Positions 26,516 through 36,174 of a stretch of DNA of 64,000 bases are shown here, one piece after another. Location of the stretch: positions 2,335,545 through 2,399,544 of the forward strand of contig OY282385.1 of NCBI GenBank assembly GCA_958295935.1, in the 5' to 3' direction. The notes beneath the pieces were generated by a model. The model had not been told where the DNA came from. It saw only the letters and a program-made list of their open reading frames with translations, and made no database searches. A program made the position numbers and the translations under genes. Origin of the DNA: an uncultured Dehalococcoidia bacterium. Lineage in GTDB: Bacteria; Chloroflexota; Dehalococcoidia; Lucifugimonadales; Lucifugimonadaceae. Position 1 is the first letter of the stretch. Every line of letters starts with the position of its first letter.

Positions 26516-28188
26516 CAATAGACCCTCTTCACCGGCTCCCACTTGGTGATGGCGACCGGAGACGTATCCACTCTCAGCCCTTCGTCTGTCTTGTAAACGA
26601 GAGTGTGCTTCAACCAGTTTTCGTCGTCTCGCTGTGTTATGTCGGTGCGATAGTGGGCTCCCCTGCTTTCCTTGCGCGCCAGTGCGCCTGCGCATATGGC
26701 CTCTGCGCAGTCGATCACGTAGTCGAGTTCCAAGGCAAACATCAGGTCCATGTTGAAGGTCTTGCCCTTGTCTTGGACACTTACGTTTGCGAACTGATCG
26801 CGCGCGCGTCTTACTGCCGTTTCGGCGCGTTCCATAGACGCCTGGTCCCTGAAGACGCCTATCCCTTCGGTCATCGCCTCGGCCATTTCACGGCGTAAGG
26901 CTGCTGAACGGATCCCCTGCGGTCGGTCGAGCAGCGCCTGCAACCGGGCTTTGTCCGCTTCCAACTGGGATTCATCACGGGAAGTTCCATTGACCGACTT
27001 GATGTATTCCAGAGCGTGGCGCGCCGCTCTCCTGCCGAACACCACGGTGTCCAGCAGTGAGTTTGCACCCAGGCGGTTGGCTCCATGCACACTTACGTTG
27101 GCGCACTCGCCGGCAGCGTAGAGGCCTGGCGCTTCGGTCCTGCCGTTTACGTCGGTTTTTATGCCGCCCATGATGTAGTGCATACCGGGCCTTATGGGTA
27201 CGGGATCGTTTGCGAGGTCCATGCCCAAGAACTCGACGGCGACCTCCTGGAGATAGCCGAGCCGTTCCTCGATGAAGGAGCGTCCCAGGTGTCTCAGGTC
27301 GAGCAGGACGTTGCCGTCGATGCCTCTGCCCTCGTTGATCTCGGTTTGCTCGGAGCGGGATACGACGTCGCGTGAGGCCAGTTCCAGGTACTCCGGGGCG
27401 TAGGTTTCCATGAAGCGGTCGCCCTGCTTGTTCAACAGGTACGCCCCCTCGCCGCGCGCTGCCTCTGACATGAGGATGCCGGTTCTGGCTAGGGTTGTGG
27501 GGTGGTACTGCACCATCTCCATGTCCATCATGGGCGCGCCGGCGCGCCAGGCCAGGGCGAGTCCGTCCCCGGTGCAAATGATGGCGTTGGTGGATGGCTC
27601 GAAGACCCGCCCGGCGCCGCCGGCGGCGATGATTACGGCCTTGGCCCGGATCGTGTGGAGTTCGCCAGTCCTGAGGTCGAGCGCGACCGCGCCTCGCACG
27701 ACTCCGTCCTCCTCGATGAGCGAGGTGACGAACCACTCCTCGTATACCCGGAGGCCGTACTTGATCGCCTGCTCATAAAGTACGTGGAGCAGGGCGGAAC
27801 CGGTTATTGCCCCTACGAAGAAGGTGCGGGCTACTTTCTGACCTCCGAAACGCCGCGTTCCCAGCCTTCCCTCGTCGTCTCGGCTGAAGATCACGCCCAT
27901 GTGCTCCAGCTCGATCACGGCTTCTCCGGCCTCGCGGGACATGATTTCCACCGCGTCCTGATCTGCCAGGTAGTCGGAGCCTTTAATGGTGTCGAGAGCG
28001 TGGCTTTCCCAGTCGTCGCCTCGGTCTGTGAGCGGCGCGTTGATACCGCCTTGTGCGGCGTTGGAGTGGCTGCGGACGGGGTGGACCTTGGTGACTACTG
28101 CCACGTCTGCACCTCCGCGCACGCCTTCCACCGCGGCTCTCAGACCGGCCAGCCCGGCGCCGATTATCAGCAGATCGTGTTCATACAT
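26515..28188 (-). CDS. sdhA: Succinate dehydrogenase flavoprotein subunit
   Basis: 557 aa. FAD-binding GAGLAGLRAAVEG (about 10-22), RSHSNAAQGGINA with the flavin-linking His, HPTTLA, and SVHGANRLGANSLLDTVVFG near residue 360-380 are seen. It oxidises succinate to fumarate; the same fold also occurs in fumarate reductases and aspartate oxidase. The operon order A-B-E, with icd and mdh alongside, supports complex II. Confidence 0.95.
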   Translation of the reverse strand: MYEHDLLIIGAGLAGLRAAVEGVRGGADVAVVTKVHPVRSHSNAAQGGINAPLTDRGDDWESHALDTIKGSDYLADQDAVEIMSREAGEAVIELEHMGVIFSRDDEGRLGTRRFGGQKVARTFFVGAITGSALLHVLYEQAIKYGLRVYEEWFVTSLIEEDGVVRGAVALDLRTGELHTIRAKAVIIAAGGAGRVFEPSTNAIICTGDGLALAWRAGAPMMDMEMVQYHPTTLARTGILMSEAARGEGAYLLNKQGDRFMETYAPEYLELASRDVVSRSEQTEINEGRGIDGNVLLDLRHLGRSFIEERLGYLQEVAVEFLGMDLANDPVPIRPGMHYIMGGIKTDVNGRTEAPGLYAAGECANVSVHGANRLGANSLLDTVVFGRRAARHALEYIKSVNGTSRDESQLEADKARLQALLDRPQGIRSAALRREMAEAMTEGIGVFRDQASMERAETAVRRARDQFANVSVQDKGKTFNMDLMFALELDYVIDCAEAICAGALARKESRGAHYRTDITQRDDENWLKHTLVYKTDEGLRVDTSPVAITKWEPVKRVY

Positions 28189-28285
28189 TGCTTGGTTTCT
28201 CTGGTTGGAGTAAGCGTCCTCTGTGGGTTGGGACAGAGCGGTTGGCTAATAGATCCGTCACTCGCTTCAACCTCTGCTCAGCGGC

Positions 28286-28837
28286 TCACGCGCCTATTTT
28301 CGGCCCGTGAAACTTCAGGACCATCATAAGGGCCGCTATAGACTTGCCGTCCTCTATCCGGCTGTCCCGCACGAGGCCTGCCAATTTCCCCAGGGGTACT
28401 TCGATCACCTCAAGGTCTTCGTCCACATCCTGCGGCAGGGGGTCTGCCGTGAGTTCCGTGGCTAGATATGCGTGCATGAATTCGTTGCACCAGCCGGGCG
28501 CAACCCAGAAGCCTCCGATCTTTCGGATGCGGGCCGCCCTGTGCCCCGTTTCTTCCCGAAGCTCTCTTTGCACCGTTTCTTCCGGGTCCTCGCCGGGATC
28601 GAGGGTTCCGGCTGGAACTTCGAGTAGAACCTTGCCCGCGGGATGGCGCCATTGCTTGACTAGCAGTACGCCGCCCCGATTTGTGATCGGCACCACGACG
28701 ATCGATCCCGGGTGCTCTACGATCTCGCGTTCCACGGGTTCTCGTCCACCCATTTGGATGGTATCGGTGCGGAGAGACAGGATCTTTCCCTCGTATCTCC
28801 GCTGTGAGTGGAGTGTGGCTGCAGTCTGTACGCTCAA
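28286..28837 (-). CDS. NUDIX hydrolase, ADP-ribose pyrophosphatase-like
   Basis: 183 aa. The Nudix box GEDPEETVQRELREETGHR matches the G-x5-E-x7-REUxEExGU pattern, preceded by EVPAGTLDPGE. Such enzymes cleave ADP-ribose and related nucleoside diphosphates. It starts at TTG overlapping the stop of nadK by 4 bp, so the NAD kinase and the ADP-ribose hydrolase are co-expressed, suggesting nicotinamide nucleotide upkeep. Confidence 0.88.
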   Translation of the reverse strand: MSVQTAATLHSQRRYEGKILSLRTDTIQMGGREPVEREIVEHPGSIVVVPITNRGGVLLVKQWRHPAGKVLLEVPAGTLDPGEDPEETVQRELREETGHRAARIRKIGGFWVAPGWCNEFMHAYLATELTADPLPQDVDEDLEVIEVPLGKLAGLVRDSRIEDGKSIAALMMVLKFHGPKIGA

Positions 28838-29718
28838 TGCGTCTCTATCGTATCCGACTTAGGCGCGGTCTGTTCGGCTTCGGGCAGCGCGCCCTTTCTT
28901 ATGCCCAGCCGCATGGAGAGGGAGCCCCAGAAGGCGGACGGCGGTTGTCGTCGTAGGAATCGGGCTCGGTAAGGGCTGTGAGAGATGCGCACCAGTTGCC
29001 CGTTCGTCAACTCTGCATCGAGGAACCCGTCTGCGTTCAGAGTTGCGGGGGTTCTTGCAATCAGGGTGAACTCCAGAGTGGAGGCGGATTTGATCACGAC
29101 TCCTCCGAACTGGCTCATGTGGGTGGCGATGGGCTTCACTAAGTAGTCGCTGGAGGTCGGGTCGATCACCGGCCCGCCGAGGGAGAGGGTATATCCGGTG
29201 GAACCGGTGGCGGTTGCTATCACGACGCCGTCTCCCCGGAAGGTGGCGAAGTGAACGCCGTCGACCGTCATCGCGACGTCGATGACTCTCAACCTTTGTC
29301 CACGGGCGATGGTCACGTCATTCAGCGCGTAGAATGACGGCCCGCCGGAGCCAACGACATCGGCTCGGAGCATTTCTCGTTCCTCGACGCGTGCATTCCC
29401 ATCGAGGTACCAGTCCAGCCGCTCCAGTATTTCGCCGGCGTCGACGTCGCTCATGAAGCCTACTCTACCCATGTTCACGCCTAGGACGGGTACACCTCGC
29501 GGGGCGGCGGAGTGCACTCCGCGCAGTATCGTACCGTCGCCCCCTATGGTGATGATCACGTCGGCGTCTGACAGCGCGTCCGGGTCGGCGTCCAGCGCGT
29601 CCTGGTTGGCCGCGGTCACTCGGCGACTATCCGCCATGCGTTTCTCTATTGACTTGGCCAGGTTCTCGGCCTCAGGGGCAAGGCCGTGGTAGCAGATTCC
29701 GACATGTTCGTATCTCAT
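28834..29718 (-). CDS. nadK: NAD kinase
   Basis: 294 aa. GGDGTILRGVHS is the NAD/ATP-binding signature, and ATGSTGYTLSLGGPV is the second conserved block. It makes NADP from NAD. Overlaps the NUDIX gene. Confidence 0.93.
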   Translation of the reverse strand: MRYEHVGICYHGLAPEAENLAKSIEKRMADSRRVTAANQDALDADPDALSDADVIITIGGDGTILRGVHSAAPRGVPVLGVNMGRVGFMSDVDAGEILERLDWYLDGNARVEEREMLRADVVGSGGPSFYALNDVTIARGQRLRVIDVAMTVDGVHFATFRGDGVVIATATGSTGYTLSLGGPVIDPTSSDYLVKPIATHMSQFGGVVIKSASTLEFTLIARTPATLNADGFLDAELTNGQLVRISHSPYRARFLRRQPPSAFWGSLSMRLGIRKGALPEAEQTAPKSDTIETH

Positions 29719-29816
29719 TGCAAGAAGTGCGCTGTGTAGCTCAACACTGACCGGGCGGGGTCATGACCTGCGCCTGTTTAGGTTTTTGTGGGAAGGAAGT
29801 GGGGAGGAGCGCTGAT

Positions 29817-31304
29817 TTAGAGGATGGTAAGGGACTCTTCGGCCAGCTTGAGCAGGAACCACGGCCCGATGCCGAACACCGCCACTCCTGCGGCCGCGGT
29901 TCCGGTCGCGGCCAATGCGCGTAGGTCGGCTCTTATCGGCTCGTCGGACGAGGGTTCCTCAAAGTACATGGCCCGTACGATTCGCAGGTAATAGTAGGCT
30001 GATACCGCGGTATTGACCACGCCGATCACTGCGAGCCATATCAGCCCCGAATTCACGGCGGCGCTGAACACGAAGGCCTTTGACATGAAGCCAACCGTTG
30101 GGGGCACGCCTAGCAGGGAAAGCAGCCCCACGGTCAACAGCATCGCCACTACTGGAGACCTACGCCCCATGCCGTTCAGCCCGCTGATCAGCTCGTTTCC
30201 TGTTCTGTGAGTGATTGCGATGACAGACAAAAAGACGGCAAGGTTCGTGAAGGCGTATCCCATGAGGTAGTAGAGAACGCCCTGGGGCCCTGCGATGAAC
30301 CCTGCCGAGCCGGAGTTTGCTGAGACGGCAGCGACCCCCGCGAGCATGTAGCCGGCCTGCGATACGGTGCTGTATCCGAGCAGGCGCTTGATGTTCTTTT
30401 GAGAAAGCGCGAGGAGGTTGCCTACGGTCATGGTTACGGCAGCCAGAGCCGCTATCAGGCCGGACCAGTCCTGCGTCAGGGGTTCGCTGCCGAAGGCCGC
30501 GTAGAGCACTCTGATGATTACGGCAAAGGCGGCTGCTTTTGATGCCACGGAGAGAAAGGCGGCGAGAGGGGTTGGAGAACCTTCGTAAACGTCCGGGACC
30601 CACATTTGCCATGGCACAACGGCCATCTTGAAAGCGAATCCCGCTACGATGAGCACTACTCCGAGCAGCACGCCGTATGATCCGAAGGGCTGATCGGGTT
30701 GGCTGGGGATTTCATTCAGGCGTTGTAGGATTATCTCGAGGTTGGTGCTGCCCGTGAACCCGTAGATATAGACCATGCCGTACAGCAATAGGGCCGATGC
30801 GATGGCGGACAGGACGAGGAATTTCAGACCAGCCTCGACGGACCTCGCGCCCCGGTGAAAGGCAGCCAGCGCCGCGACAGGCAGGGCGGTTAACTCCAGG
30901 GAGACGTATATCGCCACGAGTTCCTTGGCCGAAACCAGCATCATCATCCCGCTCATGGAGAACAGCATCAGAGCCAAGAACTCGCCTCTCAGCCCTGGCA
31001 TACGCTCCAGGTACTTCGTCGATGCGAGTATCACGGCCGCGCTAACGCCGATAAGGAGAAAGTGGAAGAACAGCGCGAACCTGTCGGCGGTGATGGCTCC
31101 GAACAGTGCGGAAGGGTCTGTGGTATCGCCGTACCAGCCAAACCACAGGTTCAAGGAAAAGAAGAGCGGCGCGGCGAGGCCTATTACTGCCAACTCGGCG
31201 AGTATGCGCTTGTTGCGTAACGCAAGGTCTGCGATAACAAGCAAGGCTGCCAGCCCTGCTGCGGCCAGTTCGGGGGCTATGATCCACCAGTCGTGCGCGG
31301 TCAT
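29817..31304 (-). CDS. nuoN: NADH-quinone oxidoreductase subunit N
   Basis: 495-aa antiporter-like membrane subunit. The Lys and His residues of the proton channel family are seen in FAFKMAVVPWQMWVPDVYEGSPTP and KNIKRLLGYSTVSQAGYML. The ATG at 31304 overlaps the TGA of nuoM, so the longer open frame upstream is not coding. Last gene of the complex I operon. Confidence 0.93.
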   Translation of the reverse strand: MTAHDWWIIAPELAAAGLAALLVIADLALRNKRILAELAVIGLAAPLFFSLNLWFGWYGDTTDPSALFGAITADRFALFFHFLLIGVSAAVILASTKYLERMPGLRGEFLALMLFSMSGMMMLVSAKELVAIYVSLELTALPVAALAAFHRGARSVEAGLKFLVLSAIASALLLYGMVYIYGFTGSTNLEIILQRLNEIPSQPDQPFGSYGVLLGVVLIVAGFAFKMAVVPWQMWVPDVYEGSPTPLAAFLSVASKAAAFAVIIRVLYAAFGSEPLTQDWSGLIAALAAVTMTVGNLLALSQKNIKRLLGYSTVSQAGYMLAGVAAVSANSGSAGFIAGPQGVLYYLMGYAFTNLAVFLSVIAITHRTGNELISGLNGMGRRSPVVAMLLTVGLLSLLGVPPTVGFMSKAFVFSAAVNSGLIWLAVIGVVNTAVSAYYYLRIVRAMYFEEPSSDEPIRADLRALAATGTAAAGVAVFGIGPWFLLKLAEESLTIL

Positions 31305-32848
31305 CAGCGAATCGTGGCCTCGATGCCGGTTCTGAACACGTCCGTAAGCAGCCTCGGCCAAATACCCACTGCGAAGATGGCAGTGGACAGGGCCAGTACG
31401 GGCACCATGTCGAACGGGTGCGCGTCCTCTAACGCCTCGTATTGAGTTGCCGACATGCCTCCCTTGGCCGGTCCCGGGCCGAAGAAGGTGCGCTGCACCA
31501 TCCATAGAACGTAGCCGGCGGCCAGCACCACGCCAAAGGCGGCAAATCCGGCCGCGAAGGACCACACCTCGAACGCGGCGAGGAACACCATGATCTCGGA
31601 CACGAATCCGCTTGTACCTGGGAGGCCCAGCGAGGCGAAGCCGGCTATGAGGAAGAACACTCCTATGGCGGGTATCTTCCTCCAAAGACCGCCAAGGTGA
31701 GGTATGTAACGGGTGTGGGCCCGATCATAGACAAGTCCTACCATCAGAAAGGCCAGGCCGGTGATGGTGCCATGCGTGAACATTTGCATGGCTGCGCCGT
31801 TTAGTCCGCCTGACGCGGCTGCGCCGCTGCCTGCTATCGCCGATATACCTAGCATCACGAATCCCATGTGGCTCACGCTGCTGAAGGCTATGAGCCGCTT
31901 CATGTCGGTCTGGCGGATGGTGACGATGGCTCCGTACAGAGTGCTGACGGCTGCGAGCACTGCAAGAACACCTGCGGCGTCGTGCACCGTGAACCCTTTC
32001 GTTTCCTGGAAGAAGCCGACGTTTATACGGAGGAGGCCGTATCCGCCCATCTTGAGGAGCACTCCGGCAAGCATCACGCTAACGGCGGTCGGCGCGTCGG
32101 TATGAGCGTCCGGCAACCAGTTGTGCAACGGCCACAACGGGAGTTTGACGGCGAATGCGATGAGGAAGAATGAGAACAGCAGGGCGGCGGGTGCGATCAG
32201 GTCGGCGCCTGCGATACGCTGGGGGATGCCCTGAATGACGCTTCCCGCCTCAGAGGGCAAGGCGACCATCTGGAAGGTGCCTGTGGAAATAAACACCGCT
32301 AGCACGGCTACTAGGAGAAATGCGCCGCCAAATATGGTAAATAGCACGAACTTCATCGCTGAGTAGCGCGGCCGCCCGGTACCCCAGATTGAGATGAGCA
32401 TGTACATGGGTATGAGCTCGAATTCGAAGAATATGAAGAAGAGCAGTAAGTCAAGGGATGCGAACACACCCATCACGGCTGAGGTCAGGATCAGAAGCCA
32501 CAGATAGTACTCACGTACTCGGAGCCGGATCCTCCAAGAGGCAAGTGCGGCGGCCATGCCCAACAGCCCGGTGAGCAGGATGAAAGGAGCGCTCAGGCCA
32601 TCCACTCCCAGCAGGTACTGCGATTCGAGGCCGGGTATGGGTATCCAGTTCTCGAAGCGGTCTATGAATCTCACCCCGTCCGGGTCGACGTAGTAGCCGC
32701 TGAATACGATCAGGGAGAGAGCGAAAGTCACTATGGATGAGGCGATAGATGCCCAACGGACCTGCTGGTCTGACCTCGCGGCGAGCGCGATGACCGCGCC
32801 GGCCGCCGCGGGCAGGAATACGGTCGCGGTGAGAATTCCGGTGAACAT
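31304..32848 (-). CDS. nuoM: NADH-quinone oxidoreductase subunit M
   Basis: 514 aa, polytopic. Marker segments are FVKLPLWPLHNWLPDAHTDAPTAVSVMLAGVLLKMGGYG-type proton channel helices, and TDMKRLIAFSSVSHMGFVMLG. A conserved Glu in the N-terminal FFEFELIPMYM segment is present. It pumps protons in complex I. Confidence 0.95.
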   Translation of the reverse strand: MFTGILTATVFLPAAAGAVIALAARSDQQVRWASIASSIVTFALSLIVFSGYYVDPDGVRFIDRFENWIPIPGLESQYLLGVDGLSAPFILLTGLLGMAAALASWRIRLRVREYYLWLLILTSAVMGVFASLDLLLFFIFFEFELIPMYMLISIWGTGRPRYSAMKFVLFTIFGGAFLLVAVLAVFISTGTFQMVALPSEAGSVIQGIPQRIAGADLIAPAALLFSFFLIAFAVKLPLWPLHNWLPDAHTDAPTAVSVMLAGVLLKMGGYGLLRINVGFFQETKGFTVHDAAGVLAVLAAVSTLYGAIVTIRQTDMKRLIAFSSVSHMGFVMLGISAIAGSGAAASGGLNGAAMQMFTHGTITGLAFLMVGLVYDRAHTRYIPHLGGLWRKIPAIGVFFLIAGFASLGLPGTSGFVSEIMVFLAAFEVWSFAAGFAAFGVVLAAGYVLWMVQRTFFGPGPAKGGMSATQYEALEDAHPFDMVPVLALSTAIFAVGIWPRLLTDVFRTGIEATIR

Positions 32849-32927
32849 GGGTCTAGCGACCGGCTCCGCTGTGGATTGATGGCGACATTTCTGGCATGGT
32901 CGTGCTGGTCTAGATTTCCTGCGGTTT

Positions 32928-34919
32928 CTAGAACCAGATCAGAAAGGCGGCGATGGCCGTCACGGCGCCCAGGATCATGGCAAAGACGTAGGTCTGAGCC
33001 TGCCCGTTTTGCACAATGGCAAGTCCTCGACCGATTCGGCCAGTCCAGGCTGAAATTTGAACATTTACATTGTCCAGCCAGTTGCCATCGGCCCAACTGA
33101 AGGCCCCGGCGAAGAGTCGGTGGAAGCCCTTCCTGACGATCAGGTCTTCGTAGAGTTCGTCAAAGTAGTACTTTCGGTACAGCACCCTATGGGCGTGCGG
33201 GAATAATCTTCCCAAAGTTTGCGGTGAGATCGATACCCTCAGGTACATGGCGCTGGCCAAGGCAATGCCTGCTAGCGCAAGGCCGGTTGATCCGAGTGCG
33301 ATGGGCCAGTTGAAATGTGGCTTGGCTCCGGCGTGTTCTGCGGCTTCGGGGCTATGGAATACTGCGTCGTTGTGAGTCAGGAAGCGCCCGAATCCATGTT
33401 TGCCGTTGATTCCCAGGTTGGCGGGGGGGTTGGAGAAGAAACCTGCTCCAATGGCCATTACGGCGAGGATAGTTACTGGTGCGACCATGATCCACGGTGA
33501 CTCGGCAAGGTGCGTATGGCCCATGCCGGGCGGTATGGGCTGCCCGTCATTCTTCAGGTCGGCGGCTTCTGCTTCCGCGCCTCCTCGGTAAGTTCCGTGG
33601 AACGTCATGTAAATCGCCCTGAACATGTAGAAAGCCGTGAGGAACGCCGCCAACAAACCCAGACCGAGCACGGCGTAGCCCGTGACGGAACCCGGTTCCA
33701 GAGTGTGTGCGAGTATTTCGTCCTTGCTCCAGAACCCCGACAGTGGGAACAGCCCCGCGAGGCTCAACCCTCCGATGACCATGCCGGCATAGGTCCATGG
33801 CATATAACGCTTGAGGCCGCCCATGTAGCGCATGTTGAAGGTGCCAGTGGCGTGATTCACGGAGCCGGAGGCCAGGAAGAGGCCGGCCTTGAACCAGGCG
33901 TGGGTGAATAGGTGGAAAAGGGCGGGTACGTAGCCTCCAACTCCCAGCGCGAGCATCATGTAACCGAGTTGGCTTACCGTGGAGTAGGCAAGCACTCGTT
34001 TGATGTCGTTTGCGACCAGCCCCATGCTTGCGGCAAAGACCGCGGTGAATCCGCCTATGAGCGCGACGGTCATCATTGCGTTGGAGGCCTCGAACAGTGG
34101 GAAGAAGCGGGCCACCAGGAACACGCCGGCGGTGACCATAGTGGCTGAGTGAATAAGAGCGGATACCGGGGTTGGTCCCTCCATTGCGTCGGGCAGCCAG
34201 GAGTGCAGCGGGAACTGCGCCGACTTGCCGGCTGCGCCCATGAAGAAGCCTAACGATATCCAGGTTGCGACCGTGGCGGCGATAGCCCCCCCTGCAACCG
34301 CGTCGTACAGGGCGGGAATGTCCAGCCAGGCGGGGTTCTGAGAATACAAGTAGAGGATGCCAAGGAGAAATCCGAAGTCGGCGAAGCGGGTCATGATGAA
34401 GGCCTTCTTCGCCGCGGCCGCGGCCGAAGGTCGGTCCATCCAGAAGCCGATCAGCAGGTATGAGGAGATGCCTACGAGTTCCCAGAACACAAACAGCTGC
34501 ACCAGGTTGCGGGCACAGACCAGACCAAGCATCGAGGCGGTGAAAAGGGACATGTAGGCGTAGTACCGCGTGTAGCCGCGATCGCCGTGCATATAGGCTT
34601 GCGAGTAGAACTGTACGAGCAGACTCACCCCGCTCACGACCACGAGCATGATGGCGGTGAGTGGGTCGAGCAGCAGCCCGAACGACAGCGTGAAGCTGCC
34701 GGCGCTGATCCAGTCCCTCTGCGGGAAGTGCTGAACGCCCTCGGTCATAACCGATGCAAGGGCTGCCACGGAGAGGGCAAAGGATGCGCCAATGGCCGCA
34801 ATGGTTACCCACCCTGTCCACTTGGACTGGGGGCCGATTACGGGTCTGAGCAGCCCTATAATGGCAAACGCCCCGACCGGTAGCGCCAGTATCAGCCAGA
34901 TAGCCGTTTCGTTAATCAC
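32928..34919 (-). CDS. nuoL: NADH-quinone oxidoreductase subunit L
   Basis: 663 aa, with antiporter-like helices and the long C-terminal extension typical of NuoL. Motifs: FVFWELVGISSYLLIGFW, GKSAQFPLHSWLPDAMEGPTPVSALIHSATMV, and DIKRVLAYSTVSQLGYMMLA. Start is GTG. It ends 79 bp before nuoM. Confidence 0.95.
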   Translation of the reverse strand: MINETAIWLILALPVGAFAIIGLLRPVIGPQSKWTGWVTIAAIGASFALSVAALASVMTEGVQHFPQRDWISAGSFTLSFGLLLDPLTAIMLVVVSGVSLLVQFYSQAYMHGDRGYTRYYAYMSLFTASMLGLVCARNLVQLFVFWELVGISSYLLIGFWMDRPSAAAAAKKAFIMTRFADFGFLLGILYLYSQNPAWLDIPALYDAVAGGAIAATVATWISLGFFMGAAGKSAQFPLHSWLPDAMEGPTPVSALIHSATMVTAGVFLVARFFPLFEASNAMMTVALIGGFTAVFAASMGLVANDIKRVLAYSTVSQLGYMMLALGVGGYVPALFHLFTHAWFKAGLFLASGSVNHATGTFNMRYMGGLKRYMPWTYAGMVIGGLSLAGLFPLSGFWSKDEILAHTLEPGSVTGYAVLGLGLLAAFLTAFYMFRAIYMTFHGTYRGGAEAEAADLKNDGQPIPPGMGHTHLAESPWIMVAPVTILAVMAIGAGFFSNPPANLGINGKHGFGRFLTHNDAVFHSPEAAEHAGAKPHFNWPIALGSTGLALAGIALASAMYLRVSISPQTLGRLFPHAHRVLYRKYYFDELYEDLIVRKGFHRLFAGAFSWADGNWLDNVNVQISAWTGRIGRGLAIVQNGQAQTYVFAMILGAVTAIAAFLIWF

Positions 34920-34934
34920 GTTTCTTCTTGCCAG

Positions 34935-35129
34935 TCACAGTTTGCGTAGAATTTCGTCGGCGACGTGTTCCCTGCCCTTGGGCACAAGTATGCGAAAGGG
35001 GACGCGCTCGCCCCAGTCCAGAATGTCGCCCTCCGGTATGATCTTGGATGGCAAGCCCTCGCCCTCGAGCAGGTTCTTCCACATTTCGGCGACCATCAGG
35101 TTTGGCGCCTTCTTATAGTCAACCCACAT
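34935..35129 (-). CDS. Small DUF2007-like protein in the complex I operon
   Basis: 64 aa, MVAEMWKNLLEGEGLP then a VPFRILVPKGREHVADEIL strand-helix end, resembling DUF2007 (a small signal-transduction-like, PII-fold domain). It lies between nuoK and nuoL in the same direction with short gaps. The function is not known; an assembly or regulatory role for complex I is a guess from position. No clear ribosome site. Confidence 0.7.
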   Translation of the reverse strand: MWVDYKKAPNLMVAEMWKNLLEGEGLPSKIIPEGDILDWGERVPFRILVPKGREHVADEILRKL

Positions 35130-35158
35130 AGTGTTTGGCTGTTCTCCGCAACGCCTGC

Positions 35159-35512
35159 TCAGTTCTTCATCGTGGCGGCGTCGGTAATTTCAGTGGTCTC
35201 TCGCACCCGGTAGAGTGCGAAGACGATGGCCAGACCGAGGGCGACTTCGGCGGCGGCCACGGCGATGATGAACACCGCGAAGACGTGACCGGTTAGCGCT
35301 AGCCGCACTGCGGCGGCCTGCACCGGAGATTCGACGTTGGCCAGGCTGGCTGGCAGTGTGAACCGCGAGAATGCGATGGCGGCCACCACCACTGCGTTGA
35401 ACATAAGCTCGATGGACATGAGGGTCGTGATGATGCTCCTTCTGGACATCACGCCGTATATGCCGATCGAAAACAGAGCGGCGGAGAGTAGCAGGACGTT
35501 CTCGAGGGTCAT
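35159..35512 (-). CDS. nuoK: NADH-quinone oxidoreductase subunit K
   Basis: 117 aa with three transmembrane helices and conserved membrane glutamates in SIELMFNAVVVAAIAFSRF and AAAEVALGLAIVFALYR. It overlaps nuoJ by ATGA. Confidence 0.93.
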   Translation of the reverse strand: MTLENVLLLSAALFSIGIYGVMSRRSIITTLMSIELMFNAVVVAAIAFSRFTLPASLANVESPVQAAAVRLALTGHVFAVFIIAVAAAEVALGLAIVFALYRVRETTEITDAATMKN

Positions 35513-36174
35513 TTGTCCTCAGTCCTGGGGTTGAGCATCAGAGCCAGCCCTCCGATCAGCGCCGCGGCCAGAAGGAGCCCCAGGATCTCGAACGGAAGCA
35601 CGAACTCGCGAATCAGCAGAGTTCCTATCGCCCCCGTGCTGTCGATAAGTGCGCCGGAGCGGGCGTCCTTCGTAGTCTCATCAGCTGCCCGTATCGTGCC
35701 GCCCTGGGCATCGGCGTAGGGGCTGGTGGACGTGTCCTCGTAGTAGACGCCGACCAGTCCGGCGATAGCGTCCTCATCGGTGATCTGGCCGATATCCGTC
35801 CAATTGGTGTTGTACGTGGTGAAGGCCAATGCCGCCATCATCAACGCGGCCGCGGTGGCGGCCGCGATGCGTCCACGCGCCGGTCTGCTGCCTCCCGGCA
35901 CGTCCGCGATGATCATCACTGCAAAGGCTATTAGTATCGAGACGGCGCCTACGTATACGAGGATCTGTACCACACCAATGAATTCGGCCTGCAACAGGAA
36001 GTATATGGCCGCCAAGGCCAAGAACGATCCGGCAAGGAATACAGCGGCCTTGAAGACGTCCTTCACGGTGACGACCATGACGGCCCCGCCAATTGCCAGA
36101 GCTGCGAACAGCCAGAACGCGGCGTCGACGACGCGGGAAACTTCATAGAGGCCGCTCAACGCTGGTTCACCCAT
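35509..36174 (-). CDS. nuoJ: NADH-quinone oxidoreductase subunit J
   Basis: 221 aa, five membrane helices. VQILVYVGAVSILIAFAVMI is the conserved third helix. A ~50-residue extramembrane insert (about 128-170) separates helices 4 and 5. The start overlaps nuoI by 19 bp. Confidence 0.92.
   Translation of the reverse strand: MGEPALSGLYEVSRVVDAAFWLFAALAIGGAVMVVTVKDVFKAAVFLAGSFLALAAIYFLLQAEFIGVVQILVYVGAVSILIAFAVMIIADVPGGSRPARGRIAAATAAALMMAALAFTTYNTNWTDIGQITDEDAIAGLVGVYYEDTSTSPYADAQGGTIRAADETTKDARSGALIDSTGAIGTLLIREFVLPFEILGLLLAAALIGGLALMLNPRTEDK

Noticed and set aside
25556-26695. 60-residue N-terminal extension of sdhB
   Set aside because: The extension lies inside sdhA in a different frame and is Arg/His-rich; the ATG at 26515 overlaps the sdhA stop.
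33547-34821. 424-codon frame overlapping nuoL on the minus strand in another frame
   Set aside because: nuoL in the correct frame shows full conservation; the other frame is Arg/His-rich and lacks any motif.
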